A stretch of DNA of 64,000 nt from Propionibacteriaceae bacterium AM104-82 (GTDB lineage: Bacteria > Actinomycetota > Actinomycetes > Propionibacteriales > Propionibacteriaceae): NCBI GenBank assembly GCA_027658995.1, contig JAQDQK010000009.1:71117-135116 (forward strand), written 5' to 3'. Below the pieces are notes generated by a model. The model was not told where the DNA came from. It saw nothing but the letters and a program-made list of their open reading frames with translations, and searched no databases. The number at the start of each line of letters is the position of its first letter. Position 1 is the first letter of the stretch. This document shows positions 7,821 to 15,856 of the stretch, piece after piece. Position numbers and translations under genes: made by a program.

Positions 7821-8677
7821 GGCGCGCTCCGCAGGAATCTCGGCGTCGGCGGGGGCACCGTGCGACGCCGCAGCATCGCGAGGCAGCCGAGGTAGACGGC
7901 GACCAGGGTCGCGGCCAGCAGTTGCCCGAGCGGCGTGCCGTACGGGGTGAAGAAGGCCGGGTTCAGGACGAGCGCCCCGATCAGGACCACGAGCGTGATG
8001 ACGGTGACCTGGCGCACCACGGCGCGCGGCTTGGCGCGCTCGGCCGCGATCTCGCGCAGCGCCCGGAGCCGGTGCTGGATGGTGTCGGAGAGCGCCTCCA
8101 GCGTCGCGCGGGCACCTGCGCCGCCGTGCGCACCCGCGATCGCGAGGGCCGCGAGGACGGCGTCGCCGTCGGCGGAGTCCATCTCGTCACCCATCGCCCA
8201 CAGCGCCTCGCGCAGCGACCAACGCTGGTCGAGGCGCGCGCACAACTTGGCCACCGGCGCCTGCAGCACGTCGGGAACCTGCCGTCGGGTCGCGAAGATG
8301 GCGTCGCGGATCGACTTGCCCGACGAGAGCGAGGCGCCCAGCAGTCGCACCCAACGGTCCAGTCCGGCGAGCGTCTCGACCTCGCGGTGGGTCGGCGCGC
8401 TCAGCAGCCACGGGACGACGAGGAAGACGACGGGGATCAGGACTGCGGCAAGCAGCCAGCCCGAGGCGACCGCGGCGAGTACCCCTGCCGCCAGCGCGCC
8501 GAGCACCCAGGCGCGACGCCGCCTCGACAAGGTTTCCCACCGTCGCCGGAGTCTTGTCCACAGGGTTGTGGATGGTTGTGTGGATAAGTCGGGGACGGTG
8601 CGGATCATCCCCGCGACGAGCAGGATCGCGCCGAGCCCGACGCTGCAGCCGGCGAGGATCGCGATGCTCAGCCCCAT
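7817..8677 (-). CDS. tadB: TadB-like inner-membrane platform protein (T2SS F family)
   Basis: A 286-residue paralogue of the following gene. It starts with a membrane segment, has a central pair of hydrophobic segments ('WVLGALAAGVLAAVASGWLL' and 'VLIPVVFLVVPWLL'), an F domain with 'LGASLSSGKSIRDAI' and 'DALSDTI'-like turns, and two C-terminal hydrophobic stretches. I start at the ATG at 8677, which overlaps the end of tadA by 10 bp; the much longer open frame upstream is antisense to tadA's own frame and is not coding. The sequence near the 5' end contains two DnaA-box-like 9-mers (8554 and 8579), unusual inside a coding region. Confidence 0.85.
   Translation of the reverse strand: MGLSIAILAGCSVGLGAILLVAGMIRTVPDLSTQPSTTLWTRLRRRWETLSRRRRAWVLGALAAGVLAAVASGWLLAAVLIPVVFLVVPWLLSAPTHREVETLAGLDRWVRLLGASLSSGKSIRDAIFATRRQVPDVLQAPVAKLCARLDQRWSLREALWAMGDEMDSADGDAVLAALAIAGAHGGAGARATLEALSDTIQHRLRALREIAAERAKPRAVVRQVTVITLVVLIGALVLNPAFFTPYGTPLGQLLAATLVAVYLGCLAMLRRRTVPPPTPRFLRSAP
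8554..8587. promoter_or_regulatory. Paired DnaA-box-like sites inside tadB
   Basis: TTGTCCACA (8554-8562, plus strand) and TTATCCACA (8587-8579, minus strand; the exact consensus) face each other, with a weaker TTGTGGATG between them. They lie within codons of tadB, so chance constrained by coding is possible. Confidence 0.4.
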
Positions 8678-10092
8678 TGCGCCGCCCTCTCGAACTGGGC
8701 CAGTTCGGCCGCCATCTCCGCCTCCGGTTGGTACACCTCGGGCTGTGTCTCGGAGGCCGCGCGGTAGACGAGATGTGTCGTGGGCCGCCCTGCCTCCATC
8801 GAGCCGGTCAGTTGCCGCACCTCGGAGACGAACCGGCGGCGCAACCCGCCGCGCCACGCATCGTCCTGGAGCGTCACATGGACGACGAAGTCCATGTGGT
8901 GCGCGATCTGGCGCATGGCGTCGTCGAGGCTCATCACCCGGCCCTGCGCGACGCGGGCCGCAAGTCGGTCGATCGTGGAGGACGCCGAGTGCGAATGCGT
9001 CGTCGACAACGTTCCCGCCCCGGACTGCATCGCCTCGAACATCGCTCCGGCCTCTTCTCCGCGCACCTCGCCGACGACCAGCCGGGTCAGGTTCTGCCGC
9101 AGCGCCTCGGGGATCAGGTCGGCGACCGTGTACGACCCGACGCTGTGGCCGCCAGTGACCTCTCCCATCCCGATCCGGGATTGCAGTGCGAGCACGTTGC
9201 GACGGTTGGCGAGCAGGTGGGTGAGCAGTTCGTAGTCGGTCTCGAGGGTGCCGAACCGCTCGTTGGGATGGATCGCGGAGATCAGCGCCCGCAGCAGCGT
9301 CGTCTTGCCCGCGCCCTGATCGCCGGAGATCACGATCGACTTGCGGGCAAGCACCGCCGACTGCAACATCCGGGCCAGCCGCTGCGGCAGCATGCCGTCC
9401 TCGGCCAGGTCGGCGAGCGTCACGTCGGTCAGGAGATGCTGGCGGATGACGACGCTCGGCCGGAACGTGAGGCCGAAGCCCATCGCGTGCAGACGGAACC
9501 GGTCGCCGAGCGCGAGCGTCATCGTCGGGTGGAGTGCGTCGAACGGGCGCGGCGGGTCGGCGGTCTCGCCGAGGAAGCGGATGGCCTCGACCAACTCCTC
9601 GTCGGAGTCGGCGACCGGCGGGTGCGATACCCGCCGCCCGTCGGGGTACTGAACGCTGACGGAGTCGTAGCCGTTGATCTCGATGTTCTCGGCGGTCGGG
9701 ATCTCGAAGAGAGGCTGCATCCTCCCGTAGCCGAAGATGGCGCTCTCGACGGCGTCGGCGTAGCGCTCCTCCAACTCCAAGGGCCACAGCGCCTCGCCGC
9801 TCTCCCCGAGGCTCTGGGCACGCGCGTGGACGACCGACCGGATGATCGCGCGCCCCTGGGCGCGCCGGTCCTGCTCGGGCATCGGCGCCCCGCGCGAGGC
9901 CAGCCAGGACGACCCCGCCGCCGCGATCCGCTCGGCCGCCTCCCTGCGCATCGGCAGGATCACCTGCCAGTCCACATCGACGACGACCGTACGCTCGGGC
10001 GCCGCCCGCTGGGCGGTGAGCACATCCGGGTCGCGAACGATACCCAGTTGGCCGAACGCGCCCGCAAGCGACGGCAGGCCCCCGACGCTCAT
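8668..10092 (-). CDS. tadA: TadA/CpaF-type pilus assembly ATPase
   Basis: A 474-residue cytoplasmic secretion ATPase that powers Flp pilus extension. The N-terminal domain (about 1-220) includes 'FGYGRMQPLFEIPTAENIEING'-type CpaF sequence; the longest recognisable block is split here for brevity. Walker A is GDQGAGKTT at 257-265. 'RLVVGEVRGEEA' provides the Walker B region, and 'LSTTHSHSA' has the conserved His-box. The length is normal for CpaF. It is preceded by the CpaE-like gene with a 4-bp overlap and overlaps tadB by 10 bp. The operon order CpaB, CpaE, TadA, TadB, TadC, pilin is the classic Tad arrangement. Confidence 0.92.
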   Translation of the reverse strand: MSVGGLPSLAGAFGQLGIVRDPDVLTAQRAAPERTVVVDVDWQVILPMRREAAERIAAAGSSWLASRGAPMPEQDRRAQGRAIIRSVVHARAQSLGESGEALWPLELEERYADAVESAIFGYGRMQPLFEIPTAENIEINGYDSVSVQYPDGRRVSHPPVADSDEELVEAIRFLGETADPPRPFDALHPTMTLALGDRFRLHAMGFGLTFRPSVVIRQHLLTDVTLADLAEDGMLPQRLARMLQSAVLARKSIVISGDQGAGKTTLLRALISAIHPNERFGTLETDYELLTHLLANRRNVLALQSRIGMGEVTGGHSVGSYTVADLIPEALRQNLTRLVVGEVRGEEAGAMFEAMQSGAGTLSTTHSHSASSTIDRLAARVAQGRVMSLDDAMRQIAHHMDFVVHVTLQDDAWRGGLRRRFVSEVRQLTGSMEAGRPTTHLVYRAASETQPEVYQPEAEMAAELAQFERAAQWG

Positions 10093-10880
10093 CTCGCCGC
10101 CTCCGCCGTCACCATCGACAACCGCTGCACGCGTTCGTGCAGCGCGGCCGACTCGCGCCGTAACCGCCCCATGAACGCGCCCGCGTGGAACCGCTTCGGC
10201 TCGACGGCGCCGTCGCTGAGCACCTCGGCCGCCCGCGGATCCCAGGCGGGCTCCAGCCAGGACGGCAGCCCGAACTGGGCCGCGATGTCGGACGACGAGT
10301 ACGGCCTGCCCGCCCCGACGATGGCAAGCGCGGCGGGGCGCGGCACCGACAGCGCACCCAACTGATCCTCAAGCGTCAGGAGGTGGATCCGCGCCGCCGC
10401 CAGCGATCGCAGCGACGACCGCACGCACAGCAGGACGGCGTCCGAGACCGCAAGCAGCGCGGGTGGTAGGCCGTGCACGGAGACCCTGCCCGCGTCGACG
10501 ATCACGTCGACGCCCTGGGCGTCGAGCATCCCGAACGCATCGGCCAACCCCGCCCAGACGTGTTCGAACAGCCGCGACGATCCCGCCGACGTGAAGCCTG
10601 GCAGCAGGCGGCGCTGGACGGTGCCGCCCTGGACGAGCGGGAGGGTCTGGCGCCACAGTTCCGGGGCGAGCGCGACGCCCTCGCGATGCAACCGGGCGAC
10701 CGCCATCAGCCCGCGCCCGCCGTGGTCCATGCCGCGCAGATAGCCGGCCTGCACTGCCTGGGCCGCGTCGCGGTCGCAGTCGGCCAGCAGCACGTGGCGC
10801 GGCCAGGTAAGCGCCATCCCGAGCGCCGTGGTCGTCACGCCGGGCGAACCGGCGCAGGAGGCGAGCAGGACGACGGCCAT
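10089..10880 (-). CDS. CpaE-like MinD/ParA-family protein
   Basis: A 263-residue protein of the CpaE/MinD family, thought to position the Tad machine at the membrane. The N-terminal nucleotide-binding loop reads 'CAGSPGVTTTALGMAL': the deviant Walker A of MinD proteins with its lysine replaced by threonine, so nucleotide hydrolysis may be lost. 'VLLADCDRDAAQA' resembles the following acidic motif. No receiver domain is present, unlike Caulobacter CpaE. The ATG at 10880 (or the GTG at 10883) overlaps the stop codon of the SAF gene, so the two are translationally coupled. Confidence 0.7.
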   Translation of the reverse strand: MAVVLLASCAGSPGVTTTALGMALTWPRHVLLADCDRDAAQAVQAGYLRGMDHGGRGLMAVARLHREGVALAPELWRQTLPLVQGGTVQRRLLPGFTSAGSSRLFEHVWAGLADAFGMLDAQGVDVIVDAGRVSVHGLPPALLAVSDAVLLCVRSSLRSLAAARIHLLTLEDQLGALSVPRPAALAIVGAGRPYSSSDIAAQFGLPSWLEPAWDPRAAEVLSDGAVEPKRFHAGAFMGRLRRESAALHERVQRLSMVTAEAAR

Positions 10881-11524
10881 CACTGACCCACCACGACCAC
10901 GGCGACCAGGTCGCCAGCGGCGAGGCGCGCGACGGCGTCCGCCTCGGCATCGGCGACGGTCACCTCCAGCGCGAACGTCATGCCGTCCTCCAACGCGAGC
11001 GGGACGCTGGCCGTCAGCGCGTCCACCGACGACTGGTCGCCCTCCGCGAGGCCGACGACCCGCACCACGGTACCGACGGGCAGATCGGCCGAGGGAAGCT
11101 TGCCCAGCGGTAGCCGGAGACCGACGACGGTGCGGCCCGACGGCAGGGGAGCGGTGCCCACGTGGCTGCCGAGCGGAAACGCCCCGGACGGCAGATCCGT
11201 CAGCGCCTCCTGACCGAGCAGCGAATCGAACCGGTCGGCGGGCAGCGCGGCGATCCCGGTGGAGCCGGGCAGGTCGACCAACCTCAGGTCGCCCGGTTCG
11301 ATCTGCTCGCCCCGCCGGACGTCCGAGGCCATCACGATCACCTGACGCTGGTCGGTGTTCATCGAGTACAGGGCGGCCGCGCCGAGGCCACCGAGGACCA
11401 CCAGGAGTACGCCGAGCGCGATCAGACGGGGGCTGCGGCGGGCGCGCAACTGCACGACGTCGGGGCGTGGTGTCGACGGCGGCGTCAGATCTGGCTTCGT
11501 CGGTCGCTGCTGCGGGCTGTGCAT
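10880..11524 (-). CDS. SAF-domain protein (CpaB/RcpC-like pilus assembly factor)
   Basis: A 214-residue protein with a cytoplasmic, Pro-rich N-terminus, one membrane segment at about 33-55 ('LIALGVLLVVLGGLGAAALY'), and an extracytoplasmic SAF domain ('VMASDVRRGEQIEPGDLRLV', then 'PLGSHVGT'). CpaB/RcpC proteins act in the periplasm or wall region during Flp pilus assembly, and several bind carbohydrate through SAF. It is the first gene of the tad operon. A strong GGAGGAGG lies just before the ATG at 11524. Promoter elements are expected in 11525-11782, where two further DnaA-box-like sequences lie. Confidence 0.8.
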   Translation of the reverse strand: MHSPQQRPTKPDLTPPSTPRPDVVQLRARRSPRLIALGVLLVVLGGLGAAALYSMNTDQRQVIVMASDVRRGEQIEPGDLRLVDLPGSTGIAALPADRFDSLLGQEALTDLPSGAFPLGSHVGTAPLPSGRTVVGLRLPLGKLPSADLPVGTVVRVVGLAEGDQSSVDALTASVPLALEDGMTFALEVTVADAEADAVARLAAGDLVAVVVVGQ

Positions 11525-11605
11525 CGCACGCCTCCTCCCCCCGGAAGCCTCATTCAAGCCCGAAGTGGCCTCTGACGTGGGGTTTTTGGCCAAGTCCCGC
11601 CCCTT

Positions 11606-11646
11606 TGTGGATAACTTCGCGCGTGATCCGCCCGGCCTGTGGACGA
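11606..11646 (-). promoter_or_regulatory. Two DnaA-box-like sites upstream of the tad operon
   Basis: On the minus strand, TTATCCACA (11614-11606, the exact consensus) and TCGTCCACA (11646-11638, one mismatch from TTGTCCACA) lie 80-120 bp before the first tad gene. They match the sites found between tadC and the pilin gene. Confidence 0.45.
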
Positions 11647-11719
11647 ATCGGCCCCCGGTGACCACGCAAACCGGTCCCGGATGCTGAGCAGCGGTTATGC
11701 ACATGACCGACCCCGGAGT

Positions 11720-11748
11720 TTGACTTCCTGAGATTCCTGAGAGAATCT
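11720..11748 (+). promoter_or_regulatory. Candidate promoter with overlapping dyad for the secreted protease gene
   Basis: TTGACT (11720-11725) is followed after 17 nt by GAATCT (11743-11748). The dyad AGATTC-N6-GAATCT (11731-11748) covers the spacer and -10 region, so a repressor could bind there. The -35 is good and the -10 weak. Confidence 0.4.
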
Positions 11749-11782
11749 TGGGGAGGAAAAATCCGGGTTAGAGGAGTGCTTC

Positions 11783-12616
11783 GTGCGCAAATGGATCGCA
11801 GCAGCGGCCACAGGGCTGGCCGCAGCCGTCGTATCCGTCGTCGCTACCACCGCGACCGCGCTTCCCCTCGCGCCGACCCCGGTCGCGCCGGTCACCGGCA
11901 TCCCCAACCCCTGCGCCCCGACGTTCCCGTTTCCTGAGGATGCGTCGATCTCGGAGCTCAAGGACGGCATCACCACCAACTTCGGCTTCAAGCTGACCGG
12001 TTCCCAGTGGACCGAGGAGCGCCGCCCGTCGATCAAGATCCTGTGGGAGACGCTCGACGCGATGGAGTGCACCTCCTACCGCAAGGACCTGCAGGCGAAG
12101 GTGGACGGCAACGTCGGCCTCAACGCCGCCAGGATCAGCGGCTACGCCTGGGGTGACTGGAGCCTCACCAAGGGCAACTACGTCACCTACGACTTCTCCA
12201 AGTTCCAGAAGGCGCTCGACTCCGGCGATGAGGGCCGCCTGACGCGCCTCGTCGCCCATGAACTTGGTCACGTCCTCAACTCGGATCGCTACAGCGAGCC
12301 CGAGTACTGGCAGACCTTCAAGAAGCTGTTCGCCAAGGAGGGCAAGTTCTCCTCCTACGCAGGCGGCAGCGTCACCGAGACCTTCGCCGACGTGATCGGC
12401 TACTACGTGGGCCGCTGCGCGCTCGACAACCCGTACGACACCGGCAAGTACGACGCCTACTACGAGTACGCGAAGACCCACGTCTTCGGCGGCAAGGAGT
12501 TCGGCCCCGCCCCCGGCGAGAAGCCCAACTGCACCACGCCGTCCGCCGACGCGGAGGCGCCGATGCCGGGCGCCGAGCCGACCGCCGACTGGCTGGAAGG
12601 TCTCAGCGGCGAGTAA
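11783..12616 (+). CDS. Secreted zinc-metalloprotease-like protein (HELGH)
   Basis: A 277-residue exported protein. Residues 1-27 form a Sec signal peptide ending near ATA-LP. The core contains 'LVAHELGHVLN' with His159, Glu160 and His163 as the zinc-binding HExxH motif; 'TETFADVIG' near 198-206 supplies a likely third ligand (Glu199 or Asp203). Cysteines at 44, 96, 212 and near the C-terminus suggest disulfides. The GTG start at 11783 is chosen because GAGGAG lies 6 nt upstream. No known peptidase family is recognised beyond the motif, so substrate and role are unknown. It could process wall or surface proteins. It stands alone between the tad operon and a small membrane protein. Confidence 0.65.
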   Translation: MRKWIAAAATGLAAAVVSVVATTATALPLAPTPVAPVTGIPNPCAPTFPFPEDASISELKDGITTNFGFKLTGSQWTEERRPSIKILWETLDAMECTSYRKDLQAKVDGNVGLNAARISGYAWGDWSLTKGNYVTYDFSKFQKALDSGDEGRLTRLVAHELGHVLNSDRYSEPEYWQTFKKLFAKEGKFSSYAGGSVTETFADVIGYYVGRCALDNPYDTGKYDAYYEYAKTHVFGGKEFGPAPGEKPNCTTPSADAEAPMPGAEPTADWLEGLSGE

Positions 12617-12649
12617 GCCCTGGACCGCCCCTCAGGCATCCTTGACGCC

Positions 12650-13117
12650 ATGAAAAAGCGTCCCGTCTTCTGGGTGCTCATCGGCCTGGCTGTCGCGATC
12701 CTGCTCGGCCTCATCATCACCCTCGCCTTCGCCATCGGCCGGTTCATCGGCGGCGAGGCAGGCTGTGACCGTGGGCTCGGCGCCACCGACTGCCCCGTCG
12801 ACACGGAGACCATCGAGGATCTGACCCGCATGGACCTGCCCGAGGGCACCACGATCGAGTCGTCGAGTTACTCGTCGTTCCAGGACTGGAGCCTCGACGC
12901 GACCTTCACCATCCCTGCCGACGGCGTCGCCGCCTGGGAGGCCTCGCTCACCGGCTACGGTGAGCCGGGCGCCGAGTGCTTCGGGCTCCCGAACCTCGCG
13001 CCCGACCAGGTGTGCGCGAGCACCCCGGACGACACCACCGTCGAGGTCTCCCGCTACGCCCGCGCCGATCAGCCCGACGGATCCGTCAAGGTCGCGGTGC
13101 AGGCATTCGGCGGCTGA
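12650..13117 (+). CDS. Hypothetical membrane-anchored extracytoplasmic protein
   Basis: A 155-residue protein with a positively charged start and one hydrophobic segment ('VFWVLIGLAVAILLGLIITLAFAIG'), followed by an acidic exported domain with Cys residues near 39, 47, 110 and 118. No family was recognised. The ATG follows the protease stop by 33 bp, so cotranscription with the protease is possible, and the two may act at the same surface. Confidence 0.6.
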   Translation: MKKRPVFWVLIGLAVAILLGLIITLAFAIGRFIGGEAGCDRGLGATDCPVDTETIEDLTRMDLPEGTTIESSSYSSFQDWSLDATFTIPADGVAAWEASLTGYGEPGAECFGLPNLAPDQVCASTPDDTTVEVSRYARADQPDGSVKVAVQAFGG

Positions 13118-13187
13118 CGCGGCGGTAGGCTAGCGCCGAGCCCGAGCGACGGGCCGACCAGCACTCTTCGTTTTCCTTGGAGGAAGC

Positions 13188-14234
13188 ATGCCCGAGGTAG
13201 CCGCATACGCCATCGATTCGCCGACCGGCGCCTACCACCCGACCACCATCACGCGCCGCGAGCCCGGCCCGACGGAGGTCTACTTCGACATCCATTACGC
13301 GGGCATCTGCCACTCGGACATCCACACCGCGCGCGGCGAGTGGGGCCCCATCAGCTACCCGTTCGTCGGCGGCCACGAGATCGCGGGCATCGTCAGCGCC
13401 GTCGGCTCCGACGTGACCAAGTTCGCGATCGGCGACCGGGTCGGCGTCGGCTGCTTCGTCGACTCCTGCGGCGAGTGCGAGATGTGCGAGCAGGGCGAGG
13501 AGCAGTTCTGCACCGGTCGCCCCGGCACCGTGTGGACCTACAACGGCATCGGCCGCGACGGCCTGCCGACCAACGGCGGCTACTCCAAGGGCATCACGGT
13601 CGAACAGGACTACCTGATCCGCGTCCCCGACTCCGTCAGCCTCGAGCACGCCGCCCCGCTGATGTGCGCGGGCATCACCACCTACAACCCGCTCAAGCGC
13701 TGGGGCGCCGGCCCCGGCAAGCGCGTCGGCATCGTCGGCATGGGCGGCCTCGGCCACATGGGCGTGCAGTTCGCCGCGGCGCTGGGCGCCGAGACCATCG
13801 TGCTCGGCCGCTCGCTCTCCAAGCGCGAAGACGGACTCAAGCTCGGTGCGACCGACTACGTCTCGACGCAGGACCCCGACTCGATGCGCGCGCTGCGCGG
13901 CAGCTTCGACCTGATCCTGTCGACGATCTCCGACGGCATCGACCTCGACCAGATGCTGAAGCTCCTCAAGGCCCACGGCGTGCTCGTCAACGTCGGCCTG
14001 CCCGAGAACTCCTCGACGCTCGACATCGGCGTCCTGACGGGGCAGGCGCGCGTGCTGGCTGGCTCCAACATCGGTGGCATCGCCGAGACCCAGGCGATGC
14101 TCGACTTCTGCGCCGAACATGACCTGCGTCCGATCGTGGAGGTCATTTCCGCAGACAGGATCAACGAGGCCTACGACAACGTCGTCGCATCGAAGGTGCG
14201 CTACCGCTACGTCATCGACGCTTCGACGATCTGA
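13188..14234 (+). CDS. NAD(P)-dependent zinc alcohol dehydrogenase
   Basis: A 348-residue medium-chain dehydrogenase of the YjgB/cinnamyl-alcohol-dehydrogenase group, which interconverts alcohols and aldehydes in the cytoplasm. Catalytic zinc ligands are visible in 'GICHSDIH' and 'GGHEIAGIV'; the structural zinc site is the cysteine array 'CGECEMCEQGEEQFC'. The Rossmann motif 'GIVGMGGLGHMGVQFA' lies near residue 180, and the serine/arginine pattern after the second strand (GRSLSKRED) favours NADP. GGAGGAAGC precedes the ATG. It is monocistronic, followed by a stable hairpin. The natural substrate is unknown; aldehyde detoxification is the usual role of this group. Confidence 0.88.
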   Translation: MPEVAAYAIDSPTGAYHPTTITRREPGPTEVYFDIHYAGICHSDIHTARGEWGPISYPFVGGHEIAGIVSAVGSDVTKFAIGDRVGVGCFVDSCGECEMCEQGEEQFCTGRPGTVWTYNGIGRDGLPTNGGYSKGITVEQDYLIRVPDSVSLEHAAPLMCAGITTYNPLKRWGAGPGKRVGIVGMGGLGHMGVQFAAALGAETIVLGRSLSKREDGLKLGATDYVSTQDPDSMRALRGSFDLILSTISDGIDLDQMLKLLKAHGVLVNVGLPENSSTLDIGVLTGQARVLAGSNIGGIAETQAMLDFCAEHDLRPIVEVISADRINEAYDNVVASKVRYRYVIDASTI

Positions 14235-14253
14235 GGCATCAGCCCTTGTCACA

Positions 14254-14297
14254 CCGGGTCGCGGGAGGGTAGCACAGCCCTTCCGCGACCTACCCGG
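14254..14297 (+). terminator. Hairpin after the alcohol dehydrogenase gene
   Basis: GTCGCGG and CCGCGAC pair, extended inward by AGGG/CCCT and outward by CCGG/CCGG with a small bulge. The hairpin lies 20 bp after the stop. There is no T-tract, as is common in high-GC genomes. Confidence 0.5.
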
Positions 14298-14533
14298 CAC
14301 CCCCCGGGCTGCCCGCAGGGGCGGGGTGAGACGATGAGGAACAGCAGGTACAGCGTCCACTGTCCTGCGGCCGGCCGGGTCGGCCCGACAGCTCCCGGCA
14401 CTCGGGCCGACCCTACGGGGCCTGCCGCGGCCGGACGCTTGCCTGCCGCTCAACGTCGAGCGCCCCTCGGGGCACAATCCGCGTGTCCGCGCCTGTCAGG
14501 ACCAGCGCCGCTAGGGTGGCCGGGGAGGCGAGC

Positions 14534-15853
14534 GTGAGCGAGAACGGATACGGCCGTGCGGCCTGGCTGGTCTGGGGCGTGGGCCTCTTCGCCTACGCCG
14601 TCGTCGTCATGCACCGCACCTCGCTCGGCGTCGCCGGGCTCGAGGCGGCCCAGCACTTCGGCACCACCCCCGGCGTCATCTCCACCTTCGTCGTCCTCCA
14701 ACTGGCCACCTACGCGCTCGCCCAGGTGCCCGTCGGGCTGCTGCTCGACCGGTTCGGGTCCCGGGCGCTGCTCACCGCAGGCGTGCTGCTCGCGGGAGGT
14801 GGGCAGGTGCTGCTCGCCTTCGCCGAGGATCTGCCGCTCGCCTACGCGGCCCGACTTCTGCTCGGCGTCGGCGACGCGTGCATCTTCAACTCCGTGCTGC
14901 GCCTGCTTCCCCGCTGGTTCGACGCGAGAAGGGTGCCGATCCTCAGCCAGGTGACCGGCATGTTCTCGGCCGTCGGGCAGATCGCGGCCGTGGCCGTCGT
15001 GCTGCCCCTGATCCAGCACCTCGGCTGGACCACCGGACTGCTGATCGCCGCCTCCAGTTGCCTGCTGGCGGCCCTCGCCACCGTCACCTTCGTGCGCAAC
15101 GCCCCACGCGGCGAGGCCACCGCGGTCGTGACGGACCCGTTGCGCGAGATCCCGCGCAACGTGCTCGGCGTCACCAAACACCCGGCGACCCAACTCGGCT
15201 TCTGGATCCACTTCACCTCCGGCTTCTCCATGAACGCCTTCCTGTTCATGTGGGGCATGCCCTACCTGATCGTCGGGCAGGGGCTGACGCAACTGGAGGC
15301 GTCCGGCCTGTTCACGCTGCTTTCGGTCGCCTCGATGGTCGCGGGGCCGATCATCGGGGCCCTGACGGCGCGGCATCCGCTGCGGCGCAGCAACCTGGCG
15401 CTGATCGTGATCGGCGCGCTGATCGGTTCCTGGGCCGCCGTGCTGCTGTGGCCGGGGAAGGCCCCGGCGCCGCTGCTGTTCCTGCTCATCGTCGTCATCG
15501 CCGCCAACGGCCCGGGCACCGGAATCGGCTTCGACTTCCCGCGCACCAACCTGCCCGTGACGCGCCTCGGCGCCGCGAACGGCGTCGTCATCGCGGGCGG
15601 CTTCACCGGCGGCACCATCCTGATCCTGCTGATGGGCATCTTCCTGGACTGGATCGCGGGGGGTGCCGACTACACCGCGCAGGACCTGCGCCTGGCATGG
15701 GCGCTGCAGGCCCCGTTCTTCGTCGTCGGCCTCGTCGGCATCCTGATCAGCAGGCGCAGGCTGCGCGCGCTGATGGCCGAGGACGGGGTGATCGTGCCGA
15801 GTTGGCGCGAGGTGGCCGAGCGGATCCGCCGCAACCGCGGCGCGGGACGCTGA
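14534..15853 (+). CDS. MFS transporter
   Basis: A 439-residue integral membrane protein with 12 predicted membrane segments. The MFS motif A occurs as 'GLLLDRFGSRALL' after segment 2. The large cytoplasmic loop between segments 6 and 7 is basic. I start at the GTG at 14534 because GGGGAGG lies 5 nt upstream; a longer version from the GTG at 14483 lacks a ribosome binding site. It resembles the general cyanate/nitrate/oligosaccharide-type MFS proteins, but no substrate motif is visible. It is convergent with the PRPP synthetase gene, with 3 bp between the stops. Confidence 0.75.
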   Translation: MSENGYGRAAWLVWGVGLFAYAVVVMHRTSLGVAGLEAAQHFGTTPGVISTFVVLQLATYALAQVPVGLLLDRFGSRALLTAGVLLAGGGQVLLAFAEDLPLAYAARLLLGVGDACIFNSVLRLLPRWFDARRVPILSQVTGMFSAVGQIAAVAVVLPLIQHLGWTTGLLIAASSCLLAALATVTFVRNAPRGEATAVVTDPLREIPRNVLGVTKHPATQLGFWIHFTSGFSMNAFLFMWGMPYLIVGQGLTQLEASGLFTLLSVASMVAGPIIGALTARHPLRRSNLALIVIGALIGSWAAVLLWPGKAPAPLLFLLIVVIAANGPGTGIGFDFPRTNLPVTRLGAANGVVIAGGFTGGTILILLMGIFLDWIAGGADYTAQDLRLAWALQAPFFVVGLVGILISRRRLRALMAEDGVIVPSWREVAERIRRNRGAGR

Positions 15854-15856
15854 GGC

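Noticed and set aside
6884..11646. Chromosomal replication origin
   Set aside because: DnaA-box-like sites are present, but there is no AT-rich unwinding region and none of dnaA, dnaN, recF or gyrB is nearby.
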